Positions 9,157-17,865 of a DNA stretch of 64,000 nucleotides are shown piece by piece. Source of the DNA: an uncultured Prevotellaceae bacterium. GTDB lineage: Bacteria; Bacteroidota; Bacteroidia; Bacteroidales; Bacteroidaceae. Position numbers and translations under genes: made by a program. The stretch is taken from positions 1 through 64,000 of the forward strand of contig ONQT01000008.1 of NCBI GenBank assembly GCA_900320045.1, written 5' to 3'. The notes beneath the pieces are model-generated. The model was not told the origin of the DNA. It saw only the letters and a list, made by a program, of their open reading frames with translations, and did not search any database. The stretch's first letter is position 1; every line of letters starts with the position of its first letter.

Positions 9157-9197
9157 AAACTTCAAATTTCAAACTTCATACATCAAACTTCAAACTT
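9157..9197. repeat. AT-rich short tandem repeat (AAACTTCAAATTTC type)
   Basis: Several imperfect copies of 'AAACTTCA/ATCAAACTTC' fill the porX-tsaE gap. It belongs to the same class of AT-rich heptamer/octamer repeats found at 10789-10825, 23860-23897 and inside the coding sequence at 31488-31526. Confidence 0.6.
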
Positions 9198-9203
9198 AAA
9201 TCG

Positions 9204-10781
9204 CTACCGCTTACGGCCTTTCATCGTGATGATGGGGATGATCATCTCCTCCATCGAGATGCCGCCGTGCTGGAAGGTGTTGCGGTAGTAGGAGACGTAG
9301 TAATTGTAGTTGTTGGGATAGGCGAAGAAGTCGTCGCCCGTAGCAAAGACGTAGCTCGTCGACAGGTTGGGCGCGGGCAGGAAGGCCTTGGCGGGGTCCT
9401 TGATGACGAAGAGGTCCTTAGAGTCGTAGGCCAGGTTCTTGCCCAACTTGTAGCGCAGGTTGGTATTGGTGTTGCGGTCGCCGACAATCTTGACGGGATT
9501 GGTAGCCCGAATGCTACCGTGGTCGGTGGTGATGATGATGCGGTAGTCAGTCTGTGCCAGCAGGCGGAACAGGTCGGCGATGACCGAATGGCGGAACCAC
9601 GACAGGGTGATGGAGCGATAGGCCGACTCGTTATTAGCCAACTCGCGAACCATCTTCGACTCAGTACGGGCATGGGAAAGCATGTCGATGAAGTTGAAGA
9701 CGACGACGTTGAGGTCGTTCTTCTCCAGCGTGTTCAGTTGCTGCAACAGCTTGTCGGCTTCCTGCGAGGTGTTGATCTTATGATAGGAGAAGGTGTTATG
9801 ACGGCGATAGCGTTCCAACTGGGTGCGGATGAGCGGTTCCTCGTTGAGGTTCTTGCCCTCCTCCTCGTCCTCGTCGACCCACAGGTCGGGGAACATTCTG
9901 GCTATCTGGTCGGGCATCAGTCCGGAGAAGATGGCATTGCGGGCATACTGCGTCGCCGTGGGCAGGATGCTGCAATAGACGTCCTCGTCAATTTCAAACT
10001 GATCACCAATCTCGCGCTCCAGCATCTTCCACTGGTCGTAGCGGAAGTTGTCGAGCACAATGAGGAACACCTTCTCGCCCTCATTGAGCAAGGGGAACAC
10101 CTTGGTCTTGAAGATGTCGGGACTTAATAGAGGTGAGGGCTGTTGGGGGTTGGGCGATGGGTGTTGGCCTTTGGCTTTCATCCAGTCCATATAGTTCTGC
10201 TTGATGTATTTGGCGAAGCCGCCGTTGGCCTCGCGCTTCTGCATCTCCAGCATCTCGGTCATCTGCGAATCGGTGGCGCTGAGCTCCAGTTCCCAGCGCA
10301 CCAGCCGCTTGTAGACGTCCGTCCAGTCCTGCCACGTACGACAGTCCATAATCTGCATCGTGAGCTGCTGGAACTGCTGCTGGTAACCGCTCTGCACCGC
10401 CTCGGTAACAATCTCGCGGCGATGGATGTTCTTCTTCAGCGTCAGCAGTATCTGGTTGGGATTGACGGGCTTGATGAGGTAATCGGCAATCTGCTGGCCG
10501 ATGGCCTGGTTCATGATGTCCTCCTCCTCGCTCTTGGTGACCATCACGACGGGCACCTGTGGTGTAATCTCCTTAATGCGCTGCAGGGTCTCCAAGCCAC
10601 TGAGTCCGGGCATCATCTCGTCTAACAGCACGAGGTCGAAGGTGCGTTTGCGGCACTCCTCAATGGCATCGGTACCGTTGGTTACCGTCACCACTTCATA
10701 TCCTTTCTTCTCCAAAAACAACAGATGGGCACGGAGCAGTTCCATCTCGTCGTCAGCCCAAAGTAATAGTCCGTTGGTCAT
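9204..10781 (-). CDS. porX: PorX-type response regulator with PglZ phosphatase domain (T9SS regulator)
   Basis: A 525-residue protein with an N-terminal CheY receiver (acidic D10-D11, phosphoacceptor D54 in VLLDEMMPG, later VVMVTKS) joined by a helical linker to a C-terminal PglZ/alkaline-phosphatase-superfamily domain. That domain carries SILPTATQYARNAIFSG (nucleophile Thr), VFNFIDMLSHA, and TTDHGS metal-ligand motifs. This is the architecture of PorX, which with the kinase PorY controls type IX secretion in Porphyromonas and has phosphodiesterase activity. The sequence MTNGLLLWADDE at the start is typical. It lies directly downstream of the PorW-like gene, supporting the T9SS assignment. 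Confidence 0.95.
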   Translation of the reverse strand: MTNGLLLWADDEMELLRAHLLFLEKKGYEVVTVTNGTDAIEECRKRTFDLVLLDEMMPGLSGLETLQRIKEITPQVPVVMVTKSEEEDIMNQAIGQQIADYLIKPVNPNQILLTLKKNIHRREIVTEAVQSGYQQQFQQLTMQIMDCRTWQDWTDVYKRLVRWELELSATDSQMTEMLEMQKREANGGFAKYIKQNYMDWMKAKGQHPSPNPQQPSPLLSPDIFKTKVFPLLNEGEKVFLIVLDNFRYDQWKMLEREIGDQFEIDEDVYCSILPTATQYARNAIFSGLMPDQIARMFPDLWVDEDEEEGKNLNEEPLIRTQLERYRRHNTFSYHKINTSQEADKLLQQLNTLEKNDLNVVVFNFIDMLSHARTESKMVRELANNESAYRSITLSWFRHSVIADLFRLLAQTDYRIIITTDHGSIRATNPVKIVGDRNTNTNLRYKLGKNLAYDSKDLFVIKDPAKAFLPAPNLSTSYVFATGDDFFAYPNNYNYYVSYYRNTFQHGGISMEEMIIPIITMKGRKR

Positions 10782-10788
10782 ATATTTA

Positions 10789-10825
10789 ATTTACAATTTG
10801 ACAATTTACAATTTGACAATTGATT
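10789..10825. repeat. AT-rich tandem repeat (TTACAATTTGACAA units)
   Basis: Two and a half copies of 'TTTACAATTTGACAA' lie between porW and porX. This class of repeat recurs at other gene borders in the window. Confidence 0.7.
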
Positions 10826-10840
10826 GTTCTATTGAGCTAT

Positions 10841-13800
10841 TTAGCGCCAGAAGTCGTCGTCGAACTCGATGTAGCCGTTGTTCTGCTGCGGCGGAGCGTT
10901 GTTGAAGATGTCGTCGACCGGGTCGTTGCTGTTGGCTGGCTGTTGAGGAACAACAGGCTGCTGAGGTGCAGCTGGCTGTTGAGGAACAGCAGGCTGGTTG
11001 AAGAAAGGCTGGTTGTTGACAGGAGCCTCTTCTTCTTCCTCTTCCTCCTCTTCTTCTTCGTCAGGTTCAGTGACGACACTCTCCGGCTCATCCAGCAGCG
11101 GTTCCTTGGAAATGGTCATCGGCTCCAGTTCTTTCTGAAAGAACACCTCGTAGTCACGATAGCTATAGGCCGTTCCCAACAGCGGCAGATTCTTCTCGCT
11201 CACCACCAGACTGCGACAGGGCCTCAGTAGGGTGGCCATCGCCTTGTTGTCATAGAGCAGTCGGGCGTACTGGCGGGCTTCGTCGTAGTTCAGGAAACCG
11301 CTCACCGACATGCGGGCCAGGCCGTGCGGATCCTGGTCAATGGCAATGTCGAAGTTACGCACCATGAAGTTCGAGAAGTTATACTTGGCCATCTCGTACA
11401 ACAGCTGGTTCTGGCTGATGGAGTCGGGCTGGTAGAGCAACAGGAAGACGTAGTTGGCGTTACGCTCCACGATGAGCGAGTCGACCTTCGTCGAATCCTG
11501 TCCCGTGAGGTCGTTCATGCGGCGTGACCAGACATCGTCCATATCGAACGAGCCACCATGGAGCTGACGGCCTTGTTGCACGCCTCGAAGTATCATGCCG
11601 GCCATCTCGCTCACCTCGCTGTCGGGATATTTCTCCACCACCTGCTTCATGCGCTCGACGCAGCCGTTAGAATTGCCGTCGTTCAGCAGGCTCAAGCCCT
11701 CGATGAAGAGGAACTTCGGACGGTGTTGTCCTAACGGGAACCGCTGTTCGGACAACAGGGTATTGTTCCTTACCTCCTGATGTCGATTCTGCTTAAAGGC
11801 CTCATAGGTAGCGGCATAGATAGAGTCTTCTATGTGGACGCCGAAGCGCTGGTTGGCAAAGAAGTTCGGGTCGCTGAGCAGGATGGTCCAGTCGCTCTCC
11901 GGATAGTCGGTCTTCAGCATAGCCAGACAACGGTCGGCCTCCTCTGTCCTACCCTGTCGCGAATAGAGCAGCCACAGGTGATACCACGACTCGTCATTAC
12001 GCTCGTATTCCGGGTACTGGCTGGTCAGTCGTGTAAAGGCCTTCTCACTCAACGGCAGGTTGTCGAGCTTGTCCTTGAAGATGACGCCGGAGTTGAACAG
12101 ACCTTCCTTGATGATATTGTTGCTCTCGGCCACCTGTTCCTCAGTAAACGGAATCTGTGCCAGGTAGTACTCGCGGTTATGCGGGTCAAGGGCTGCGCTG
12201 TCGGTCTTTTCTGCGGCAATGCTGTCGCCTGCTGCACCTGTTTCGCCTGTACCACCGGCTTCCGCTGCCGCCATGTCGGCCTGCTGCAGACTGTCGCCAT
12301 ACTCCTTGCTGGCAATGCTGGCAGGATTCATATCCACCACCGTTCGGTTGACGCGCTGCCAGTCGTCCGTATTCTGACGCTTGCCCCACTGTCGCTGGAA
12401 GGCCTGTTTACCTTGGCTGACGGCCTGCGGATTATAGAAGTACCACTGTCCCGACTGCGACGTACTGCCGGGCATGGTAGGCATGGGCTGGCGGTTGTTG
12501 GAAGGCATGTTGCCGTTTCGGGCTTCCTCTTCCTGTTGCTTCCGCTCGGCCTCAGCCTCCTCCTGCTTACGCTTCTCCTCCTTTTCCTTCTTAATCAGGT
12601 CCTCTATAATCTTGTCAATGACCTTATGGAGCTCGTCCTCGGGCAACTTAGCCAGGCGCTGCAGCGAGTCCTGCAGGGCGATGGCATCGGTATGAGGCAC
12701 CAGCTCGTCGAGCACCTTCGAGCGTTCGGACAACTGCTGGTAGTCCTTGCGGTCCTTGTCCAGCAGACCGATGGCCTCGCCGTAGCAGCGCTTGGCGTCG
12801 CTATACTTCTCCTTATCCCAATAGAGGTTTCCCAATGTCAGGAGCAGCACGCCCTTCTCAATACCGCTGCGGGTGGCCTTCTTGCAGCCTTCCTCATAAG
12901 CGGCAATGGCGTTCGTCGTGTCGCGCTGGGTCATGTAGACGTTACCGATGGCATAGTACACCTGCTCCAGATAGTCCTTGTTGTTGTCCGACCGCGCCAT
13001 ACGCTTCAGCTTCGAGATTTTCTTCTTGAAGTCTGTGGCCGGCATCACCTCCGTCTGGGCTATGCGGGCGTTGAACTCCAGCTCGTAGGGGGGATTCAGC
13101 CGGATGGTATGCTGATAGGCCTTGTAGGCTTCAAGCTTGTTGCCGAGCAGCGTCTGTATCTGTCCTAACAGGAACCACTCGCGGGCTCTTTGCTTGCGAC
13201 GACGCTCATGGCTGATGACCTTGAGCAGATAGGGCACGGCCTCCTGATAGCGCTCACTGCGAATGTAGTAGTCGGCCAGTGTGTAGTCCCAGTCCTTCCT
13301 CGCCCGATAGTGGATGGAGTCGCGATGCTGCTTGACAATGACGTCCTCGGCATCGTACAGCCAGTCCATCTCCACGTAGCACTTGGCCTGCCAGGCACGG
13401 GCTATACCGCGAATGGGAGGCTGTGTCTGGTACAGTCGCGCCATATAGGAAAAGGTGGCAGCGGCCTCTTCGAACTCGCCCTTCTGGAACTGCGACTTAC
13501 CCATCAGCAGCCAGGCGTGCCACAGGAAGGGGTTATACTCCCTGCGGTTCAGCCACTCAATGTCCTTGGCGGTCTTGCGGCGCCCTTTGTTCCACTCCGG
13601 ACGACGCTTGATGCTTTTCAGCTTGATGACCTTCTCCGACTTCTCAATAGCACGGTCATAGTTGGCCTTTCCTAAGTCACGGCTACCCTTGTTGGCAACG
13701 GGATACAGCGGAATCAGCTCTGTGCAGTTGTCTTTGTTGCCGTTCTCCTTCTCCAGGTTGCCCTCGATGAAGGCCTGCGAACCATTGAAATAGGTATTAT

Positions 13801-14146
13801 AGCGTGCGGTAAACGACTGCCAGAAGCGGCTGGTCGAGGTATTCTTCTTCGTGGAACAGGCACTAAAAAGCACAACAGAAGAAGTAAGCACACAGAGCAA
13901 GACAGCCGACAACACCCGCTTCGCACCGTCGTGGTGAACACAATCCGTCGTTCCCTCTTCTTCTGCTAACTTTCTCTTTCTGATATCCTCCTTCAAATCT
14001 GCCAACTTGCACTCTGCCCTGCTGCTGCACGAGCCGCAGTCGCCCTCCTTTTGGACAATAGGTTCGTCCTTATCACCTATGGAGGCGATAGCGGCAATGG
14101 CACCCAGTACCACGAGCGATATGACGACAATCAGCAGAAAACTCAT
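10841..14146 (-). CDS. porW: PorW/SprE-like T9SS lipoprotein with TPRs, fused to a small Cys-rich membrane segment
   Basis: A 1101-codon frame. From about residue 78 it looks like PorW/SprE: signal sequence and lipobox VVLFSAC with Cys97, STKKNTSTSRFWQSFTARYN, then many TPR-like helices (residues ~110-450 and ~690-1000). A Lys/Glu/Gln-rich central region and a C-terminal acidic run with Pro-Gln repeats follow. PorW/SprE is an outer-membrane-associated lipoprotein required for type IX secretion. Residues 1-77 are different: a transmembrane helix (3-23), a Cys motif GDCGSCSSRAEC (Cys37, 40, 46) and a charged helix, resembling a separate small membrane protein. Either the two genes have fused, or PorW starts internally, for example at GTG 13913-13915. 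The length exceeds known PorW/SprE proteins. Upstream of porX; 22 bp after aroA. Confidence 0.85.
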   Translation of the reverse strand: MSFLLIVVISLVVLGAIAAIASIGDKDEPIVQKEGDCGSCSSRAECKLADLKEDIRKRKLAEEEGTTDCVHHDGAKRVLSAVLLCVLTSSVVLFSACSTKKNTSTSRFWQSFTARYNTYFNGSQAFIEGNLEKENGNKDNCTELIPLYPVANKGSRDLGKANYDRAIEKSEKVIKLKSIKRRPEWNKGRRKTAKDIEWLNRREYNPFLWHAWLLMGKSQFQKGEFEEAAATFSYMARLYQTQPPIRGIARAWQAKCYVEMDWLYDAEDVIVKQHRDSIHYRARKDWDYTLADYYIRSERYQEAVPYLLKVISHERRRKQRAREWFLLGQIQTLLGNKLEAYKAYQHTIRLNPPYELEFNARIAQTEVMPATDFKKKISKLKRMARSDNNKDYLEQVYYAIGNVYMTQRDTTNAIAAYEEGCKKATRSGIEKGVLLLTLGNLYWDKEKYSDAKRCYGEAIGLLDKDRKDYQQLSERSKVLDELVPHTDAIALQDSLQRLAKLPEDELHKVIDKIIEDLIKKEKEEKRKQEEAEAERKQQEEEARNGNMPSNNRQPMPTMPGSTSQSGQWYFYNPQAVSQGKQAFQRQWGKRQNTDDWQRVNRTVVDMNPASIASKEYGDSLQQADMAAAEAGGTGETGAAGDSIAAEKTDSAALDPHNREYYLAQIPFTEEQVAESNNIIKEGLFNSGVIFKDKLDNLPLSEKAFTRLTSQYPEYERNDESWYHLWLLYSRQGRTEEADRCLAMLKTDYPESDWTILLSDPNFFANQRFGVHIEDSIYAATYEAFKQNRHQEVRNNTLLSEQRFPLGQHRPKFLFIEGLSLLNDGNSNGCVERMKQVVEKYPDSEVSEMAGMILRGVQQGRQLHGGSFDMDDVWSRRMNDLTGQDSTKVDSLIVERNANYVFLLLYQPDSISQNQLLYEMAKYNFSNFMVRNFDIAIDQDPHGLARMSVSGFLNYDEARQYARLLYDNKAMATLLRPCRSLVVSEKNLPLLGTAYSYRDYEVFFQKELEPMTISKEPLLDEPESVVTEPDEEEEEEEEEEEAPVNNQPFFNQPAVPQQPAAPQQPVVPQQPANSNDPVDDIFNNAPPQQNNGYIEFDDDFWR

Positions 14147-14168
14147 AGAACCTTAAACATTACGAATA

Positions 14169-15443
14169 CTATTCACTCCCCTCGCCGGGGGTGAGGCCTT
14201 CCATCTGGAACCCGCATTTCTTCAGGTCTTCCCAGAAATGGGGGTACGACTTGGTCACCACCTGCGGGTTGTTGATACGCAGACCAGGCAGTCGGAAGGC
14301 CGCAGGGGCGAATGCCAATGCCATGCGGTGGTCCTCGTAGGTGTCAATGGTTGCCGTCGTCTCTGCCTCACAGCGCTCACCGTTCCAGTAGAGCTCACAG
14401 TTATTCACGTCGTGCAGCACATATCCCAACTTACGCATCTCCGTCTTCATGGCCTCTATGCGGTCGGTCTCCTTGATTTTCAGCGTCGACAGGCCACGAA
14501 AGTGGAACGGAATACCCAAGACGGCACAACACACGATAAACGTCTGTGCCAGGTCGGGCGAATTCACGAAGTCGTAGTCCAGGCGTGACACACAGCACCC
14601 CGAATGTTGCAGCCTCACCATCGTCGGCACACCGGGTTTCGTGCTTTCGAACGTGGTCTTGACGCCCAACAGACTAAACAGATAGCGCACGCTGGAGTCG
14701 CCCTGCTTCGAGCCGTCCATCAGACCCTCCAGCAGCACCTCGTCTCCTGCGTTTCTCGACAGCGCCATCATCTCATACCAGTAGGATGCAGCGCTCCAGT
14801 CGCTCTCGATATAGTACGGATGCTGCTCGTAGGGCTGGGCAGCGACCATGATGGTCTCGAAATCATCCCAGTCGGCAAAGGCGTTAAACTCACGCATCGT
14901 CCACAGCGTCAGGTCGATATAGGGTCGCGAGATGATGTCACCCTTTAGGCGCAGCGTCAGTCCGTCGCGAAGCATCGGACCGATGAGCAACAGGGCCGAG
15001 ATAAACTGCGAACTGATGTTGCCGGGCACCTCCAACAAGCCGCCTTCCAACTGTCGCCCACGAATGCGCAACGGCGGAAAACCCTCCTCGCCCATGTACT
15101 CAATGTCGGCACCCAGGCGTCGCAGGGCCTCCACCAGCACATGTATCGGACGGTGCTGCATGCGCTCCGTTCCCGTCAGCACGTGCTCCTCGCCTTCCCT
15201 CGTCGACAGATAGGCCGTCATGAAGCGCATGGCCGTACCTGCTGCCTTGATGTTGATTTCGTAGGGATTGTCGCGCAGGGCACGGACAATCACCTCCGTG
15301 TCGTCACAGTCCGACAGGTTGTCAAGCTGCATGCTGGCTCCCGTCAGGGCATAGATCATCAGCGCACGGTTCGAGATGCTTTTCGATGCGGGCAACTTCA
15401 CCGTTGCTTCCAGACGATCGGGTGTTGTAAGGGTGTATTGCAT
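14169..15443 (-). CDS. aroA: 3-phosphoshikimate 1-carboxyvinyltransferase (EPSP synthase)
   Basis: A 424-residue AroA that condenses shikimate-3-phosphate with PEP in the shikimate pathway. Visible motifs: LPASKSISNRALMIYALTG at the N-terminus (S3P/PEP-binding Lys and Ser-Arg), the AAGTAMRFMTAYLS loop corresponding to the LGNAGTAMR motif, HRPIHVLVEALRRLGADI, SSQFISALLL, and KIKETDRI near residue 330. Full length. It heads a minus-strand run with porW, porX and tsaE under a recognisable promoter at 15490-15520; the functional link between aroA and the secretion genes is positional only. Confidence 0.97.
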   Translation of the reverse strand: MQYTLTTPDRLEATVKLPASKSISNRALMIYALTGASMQLDNLSDCDDTEVIVRALRDNPYEINIKAAGTAMRFMTAYLSTREGEEHVLTGTERMQHRPIHVLVEALRRLGADIEYMGEEGFPPLRIRGRQLEGGLLEVPGNISSQFISALLLIGPMLRDGLTLRLKGDIISRPYIDLTLWTMREFNAFADWDDFETIMVAAQPYEQHPYYIESDWSAASYWYEMMALSRNAGDEVLLEGLMDGSKQGDSSVRYLFSLLGVKTTFESTKPGVPTMVRLQHSGCCVSRLDYDFVNSPDLAQTFIVCCAVLGIPFHFRGLSTLKIKETDRIEAMKTEMRKLGYVLHDVNNCELYWNGERCEAETTATIDTYEDHRMALAFAPAAFRLPGLRINNPQVVTKSYPHFWEDLKKCGFQMEGLTPGEGSE

Positions 15444-15489
15444 GGGTTCTATACCTTAATTATATGATACGTCTACTCTTATTAACCGA

Positions 15490-15520
15490 CAAAAGTACGA
15501 AATATTTGATGATTCACCAA
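15490..15520 (-). promoter_or_regulatory. Promoter of aroA-porW-porX-tsaE
   Basis: Minus-strand -7 box TACTTTTG (15490-15497) with TTG (15518-15520) exactly 20 bases upstream; about 45 bases ahead of the aroA start. Confidence 0.6.
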
Positions 15521-15568
15521 GGAAATAACATAAATTATCAATCTTTTCGGCAAAAAGTGGGCAGAAAA

Positions 15569-15600
15569 TTTGCAGGAATAAAAAAAACTCCGTACCTTTG
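15569..15600 (+). promoter_or_regulatory. Promoter of tRNA-Pro
   Basis: -33 TTTG (15569-15572) and -7 TACCTTTG (15593-15600) separated by 20 bases, ending 33 bases before the tRNA 5' end. Confidence 0.8.
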
Positions 15601-15633
15601 CACCGCATTTTCAGAAATGGAGTGCACAGGTTT

Positions 15634-15709
15634 CGGGATTTAGCGCAGTTGGTAGCGCACACGTCTGGGGGGCGCGAGGTCGCTGGTTCGAGTCCAGTAA
15701 TCCCGACCA
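15634..15709 (+). tRNA. tRNA-Pro (anticodon GGG)
   Basis: Cloverleaf read by eye: acceptor CGGGATT/AATCCCG, D-stem GCGC/GCGC with loop AGTTGGTA, anticodon loop CTGGGGG (anticodon GGG), T-stem GCTGG/CCAGT with loop TTCGAGT, encoded ACCA end. The anticodon stem CACGT/GCGCG contains an A28-C42 mismatch and a U-G pair, weaker than usual. It has its own promoter upstream and terminator downstream. It reads proline codons CCC/CCU. Confidence 0.92.
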
Positions 15710-15714
15710 AACAA

Positions 15715-15755
15715 AGAACCTAACTGATTGATTTTCAGTTTGGTTCTTTTCTTTT
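15715..15755 (+). terminator. Terminator downstream of tRNA-Pro
   Basis: Stem AGAACC-t-AACTGA / TCAGTT-t-GGTTCT with an eight-base loop (15715-15747), followed by TTTTCTTTT. Confidence 0.85.
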
Positions 15756-15770
15756 ATCCACAATTTAGCT

Positions 15771-15946
15771 TCACCGAAGAAGTTTTGAGCGTTCCGGTGG
15801 CAGTCCCTTTTCCGGCTTGCCGTTCAGCATACGACCCTGCAGGTCGAAGTAGCGGTTGGTGCCGCGGGTATCGATGGTACGGAAGGTAGCCTCGATGCCG
15901 GTTGAAGCCAACAAGATAACCTTATGCTTTACTACAATGCCGTCAA
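15771..15946 (-). pseudogene. Remnant of a secreted-protein C-terminal tail
   Basis: Translating the minus strand gives an open stretch reading ...STGIEATFRTIDTRGTNR, then YFDLQGRMLNGKPEKGL, before ending at a TGA at 15771-15773. This matches the beginning of the conserved tail ('YFDLQGR.LNGKPTKGIYIVNG') of secreted Prevotella proteins, but the final YIVNGKK part is replaced by PPERSKLLR. No signal peptide or start is present, and the upstream end runs into the 3' end of the SLC13 gene in another frame. It is best read as the leftover end of a lost secreted-protein gene. Confidence 0.65.
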
Positions 15947-17716
15947 GGGATATACAATGTTCACAATCAGGATGTTGGCGGCAAGGATGATGATGTTCAT
16001 CAGCAAACCGATGCGAATGAAGTCGCTGAAGCGGTAACCACCAGGGCCGTACACCAGCATGTGGGTCGGCGAACCGATTGGTGTGGCGAAGCTACAGCTG
16101 ACGCTGATCATCAGGGCAACAAGGAAGGGGAACGGATCGTAGCCCAGCTTCTCGGCGGCTTCGTACATGATGGGGAAGAACATGGCACCGGCTGCCGTGT
16201 TCGAGATAAACTCGGTGATGAAGGTGCCCACCAGACAGACGGCCGTCATGACCACTATCGGATTGGTGCCGCAAACATCGAGAATGCCGTTGGCCAGCCA
16301 TTCGGCAAGACCTGTCTTCTGGATAGCGGTACCCAGCACGGCACTACCGGCAAAGACCATCAGGATGTCCCAGTTGACAGCTCTCATGGCCTGCTCCATA
16401 CTGCAGCAACGGAAGATGAGCATGGCAGCAGCAGCCAGGAAGGCGCACTGCAACAACGGCAGGATGCCCAAGGCCGATACCACCACCATCGCCAGCATGA
16501 TGAGCATGGAGACGATGGTGCCCGTACCAATGTTTGGCACATCGTCCGAGTCGAAGAAATGAAGGTTGTCCCTCAGGGACGCAGTATCAATATTGAAGTG
16601 CTTCGGGCAAATCATCAACAGCGTATCGCCAGCCTCCAGCACCACCCTGCGGGGTGACTCCTTAATGCGCTCACCACGTCGAGAGACTGCTGCCAGCACT
16701 ACACCATGATCTTTCTCAAAGGTGCTGTCGCCGATGGCTGTTCCTATCAGTTCGCTACCGAAGGTGACATAGGCTGTCAACAACTTGCAGTCCGTGTCCA
16801 GCTCGCTCATACTATAGATGTGATGGTCTGCGCTCACCAACTGGTGGCTCACCGCCATCTCGATAATCTCATCTATCTGACCGGCATACACCAGACGGTC
16901 ACCGCCCATAATGGGCTCGTCCTCCGTAGCAGGGGCCATGAAATCGTCGAAGTGATAATGCTTGATCAGGCTGCCGCCATTGACGCAGAACAGGCCTGCC
17001 TCGCCCAGCGTCTCACCGATATGCGGATTGTCCGACGGGACCAGCAGCTCAACGGTATAGTCGCCGGTCGACTCGAAGGCACTCTCAGGAGCCTTGCGGT
17101 CGGGCAGCAGACGGCGCATGGCAATGATGGACAACACACCGACACCCAAGCAGAACAGGCCCGGAATGGTCGTCGTCAGGACGTTCATCGCCACGCCAGT
17201 CTTCTCTTCGTAGAGTCCGCTGATGATGAGGTTCGGCGGCGTACCAATCAACGTACACACACCACCCATTCCAGAGGCATAGCTCAGCGGAATGAGCAGT
17301 TTCGAGGGTGCCACACCGAGCTTCTTGGCCCACATCTTCACGACGTTCACGAAGAGCGCCACAACCGTTGTGTTGCTAAGAAATGAGCTGAGCACGGCCA
17401 CGGGCAGCATCAGCCTGGTCACCGCCTTGCCGTAGGTGTTGGGAATGCCTAGCAAGTTTTTCACAATCCATTGAAGCACACCGGTATGTGTCAGTCCGGC
17501 CACTACGACAAACAGCACGCCGACGGTGATGACCGACGTGCCGCTGAAGCCCGCAAAGGCCTCCTTGGCATCGAGCACACCCGTCACATAGAGCACGCCG
17601 ATGGCGCCGAGAAACACCACGTCGCTGCGCCACTTCGTTGTCAGCAGCACCGTAAACATACCGATTACCGTCACGATGGTAATCCACGCGTCAATTCCAA
17701 ATCCTAAAAACATCAT
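15932..17716 (-). CDS. SLC13 family permease with two RCK_C (TrkA_C) domains
   Basis: A 594-residue inner membrane transporter of the SLC13/ArsB-type superfamily, probably moving anions such as sulfate or dicarboxylates with a cation; the substrate is not predictable. Hydrophobic segments cover residues ~5-190 and ~400-594, with LSNTTVVALFVNVVKMWAKK, SYASGMGGVCTLIGTPPNLI and the second-half repeat ITEFISNTAAGAMFFPIM, SCSFATPIGSPTHMLVYGPG. The central soluble part (~215-390) contains two TrkA_C-like units (VELLVPSDNPHIGETLGEAG; DCKLLTAYVTFGSELIGTAI). The start has two tandem ATGs. It carries its own promoter and ends in TAG. Confidence 0.92.
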   Translation of the reverse strand: MMFLGFGIDAWITIVTVIGMFTVLLTTKWRSDVVFLGAIGVLYVTGVLDAKEAFAGFSGTSVITVGVLFVVVAGLTHTGVLQWIVKNLLGIPNTYGKAVTRLMLPVAVLSSFLSNTTVVALFVNVVKMWAKKLGVAPSKLLIPLSYASGMGGVCTLIGTPPNLIISGLYEEKTGVAMNVLTTTIPGLFCLGVGVLSIIAMRRLLPDRKAPESAFESTGDYTVELLVPSDNPHIGETLGEAGLFCVNGGSLIKHYHFDDFMAPATEDEPIMGGDRLVYAGQIDEIIEMAVSHQLVSADHHIYSMSELDTDCKLLTAYVTFGSELIGTAIGDSTFEKDHGVVLAAVSRRGERIKESPRRVVLEAGDTLLMICPKHFNIDTASLRDNLHFFDSDDVPNIGTGTIVSMLIMLAMVVVSALGILPLLQCAFLAAAAMLIFRCCSMEQAMRAVNWDILMVFAGSAVLGTAIQKTGLAEWLANGILDVCGTNPIVVMTAVCLVGTFITEFISNTAAGAMFFPIMYEAAEKLGYDPFPFLVALMISVSCSFATPIGSPTHMLVYGPGGYRFSDFIRIGLLMNIIILAANILIVNIVYPLTAL

Positions 17717-17756
17717 TGCTTCGGTTTTTCTCTACATTTGATTATTAAAACGCCAC

Positions 17757-17786
17757 AAAGGTAGTCAATTTTCTATGAATATCAAA
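17757..17786 (-). promoter_or_regulatory. Promoter of the SLC13 permease
   Basis: Minus-strand -7 box TACCTTTG (17757-17764) with TTG (17784-17786) 19 bases upstream. Confidence 0.7.
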
Positions 17787-17865
17787 AGAAAAGCAAAAAA
17801 ATCATTAGAAGTCCTCCTGCCACCGGCAACTGGCTGTTTGAGGCGTAAAGATTGTTAAAACTTAC

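Noticed and set aside
9267..10127. 286-residue plus-strand frame opposite porX
   Set aside because: Val/Gly/Asp-rich antisense shadow of a GC-rich coding region; the minus-strand PorX motifs are unambiguous.
11780..13168. 462-residue plus-strand frame opposite the PorW-like gene
   Set aside because: Leu/Val-rich antisense shadow of TPR-coding sequence; no coherent family, and the minus strand has clear lipobox and TPR helices.
15456..15710. 84-residue minus-strand frame beginning MVGITGLEPATSRPPDVCAT
   Set aside because: This is the familiar false protein read from the complement of a tRNA gene; it coincides with tRNA-Pro 15634-15709.
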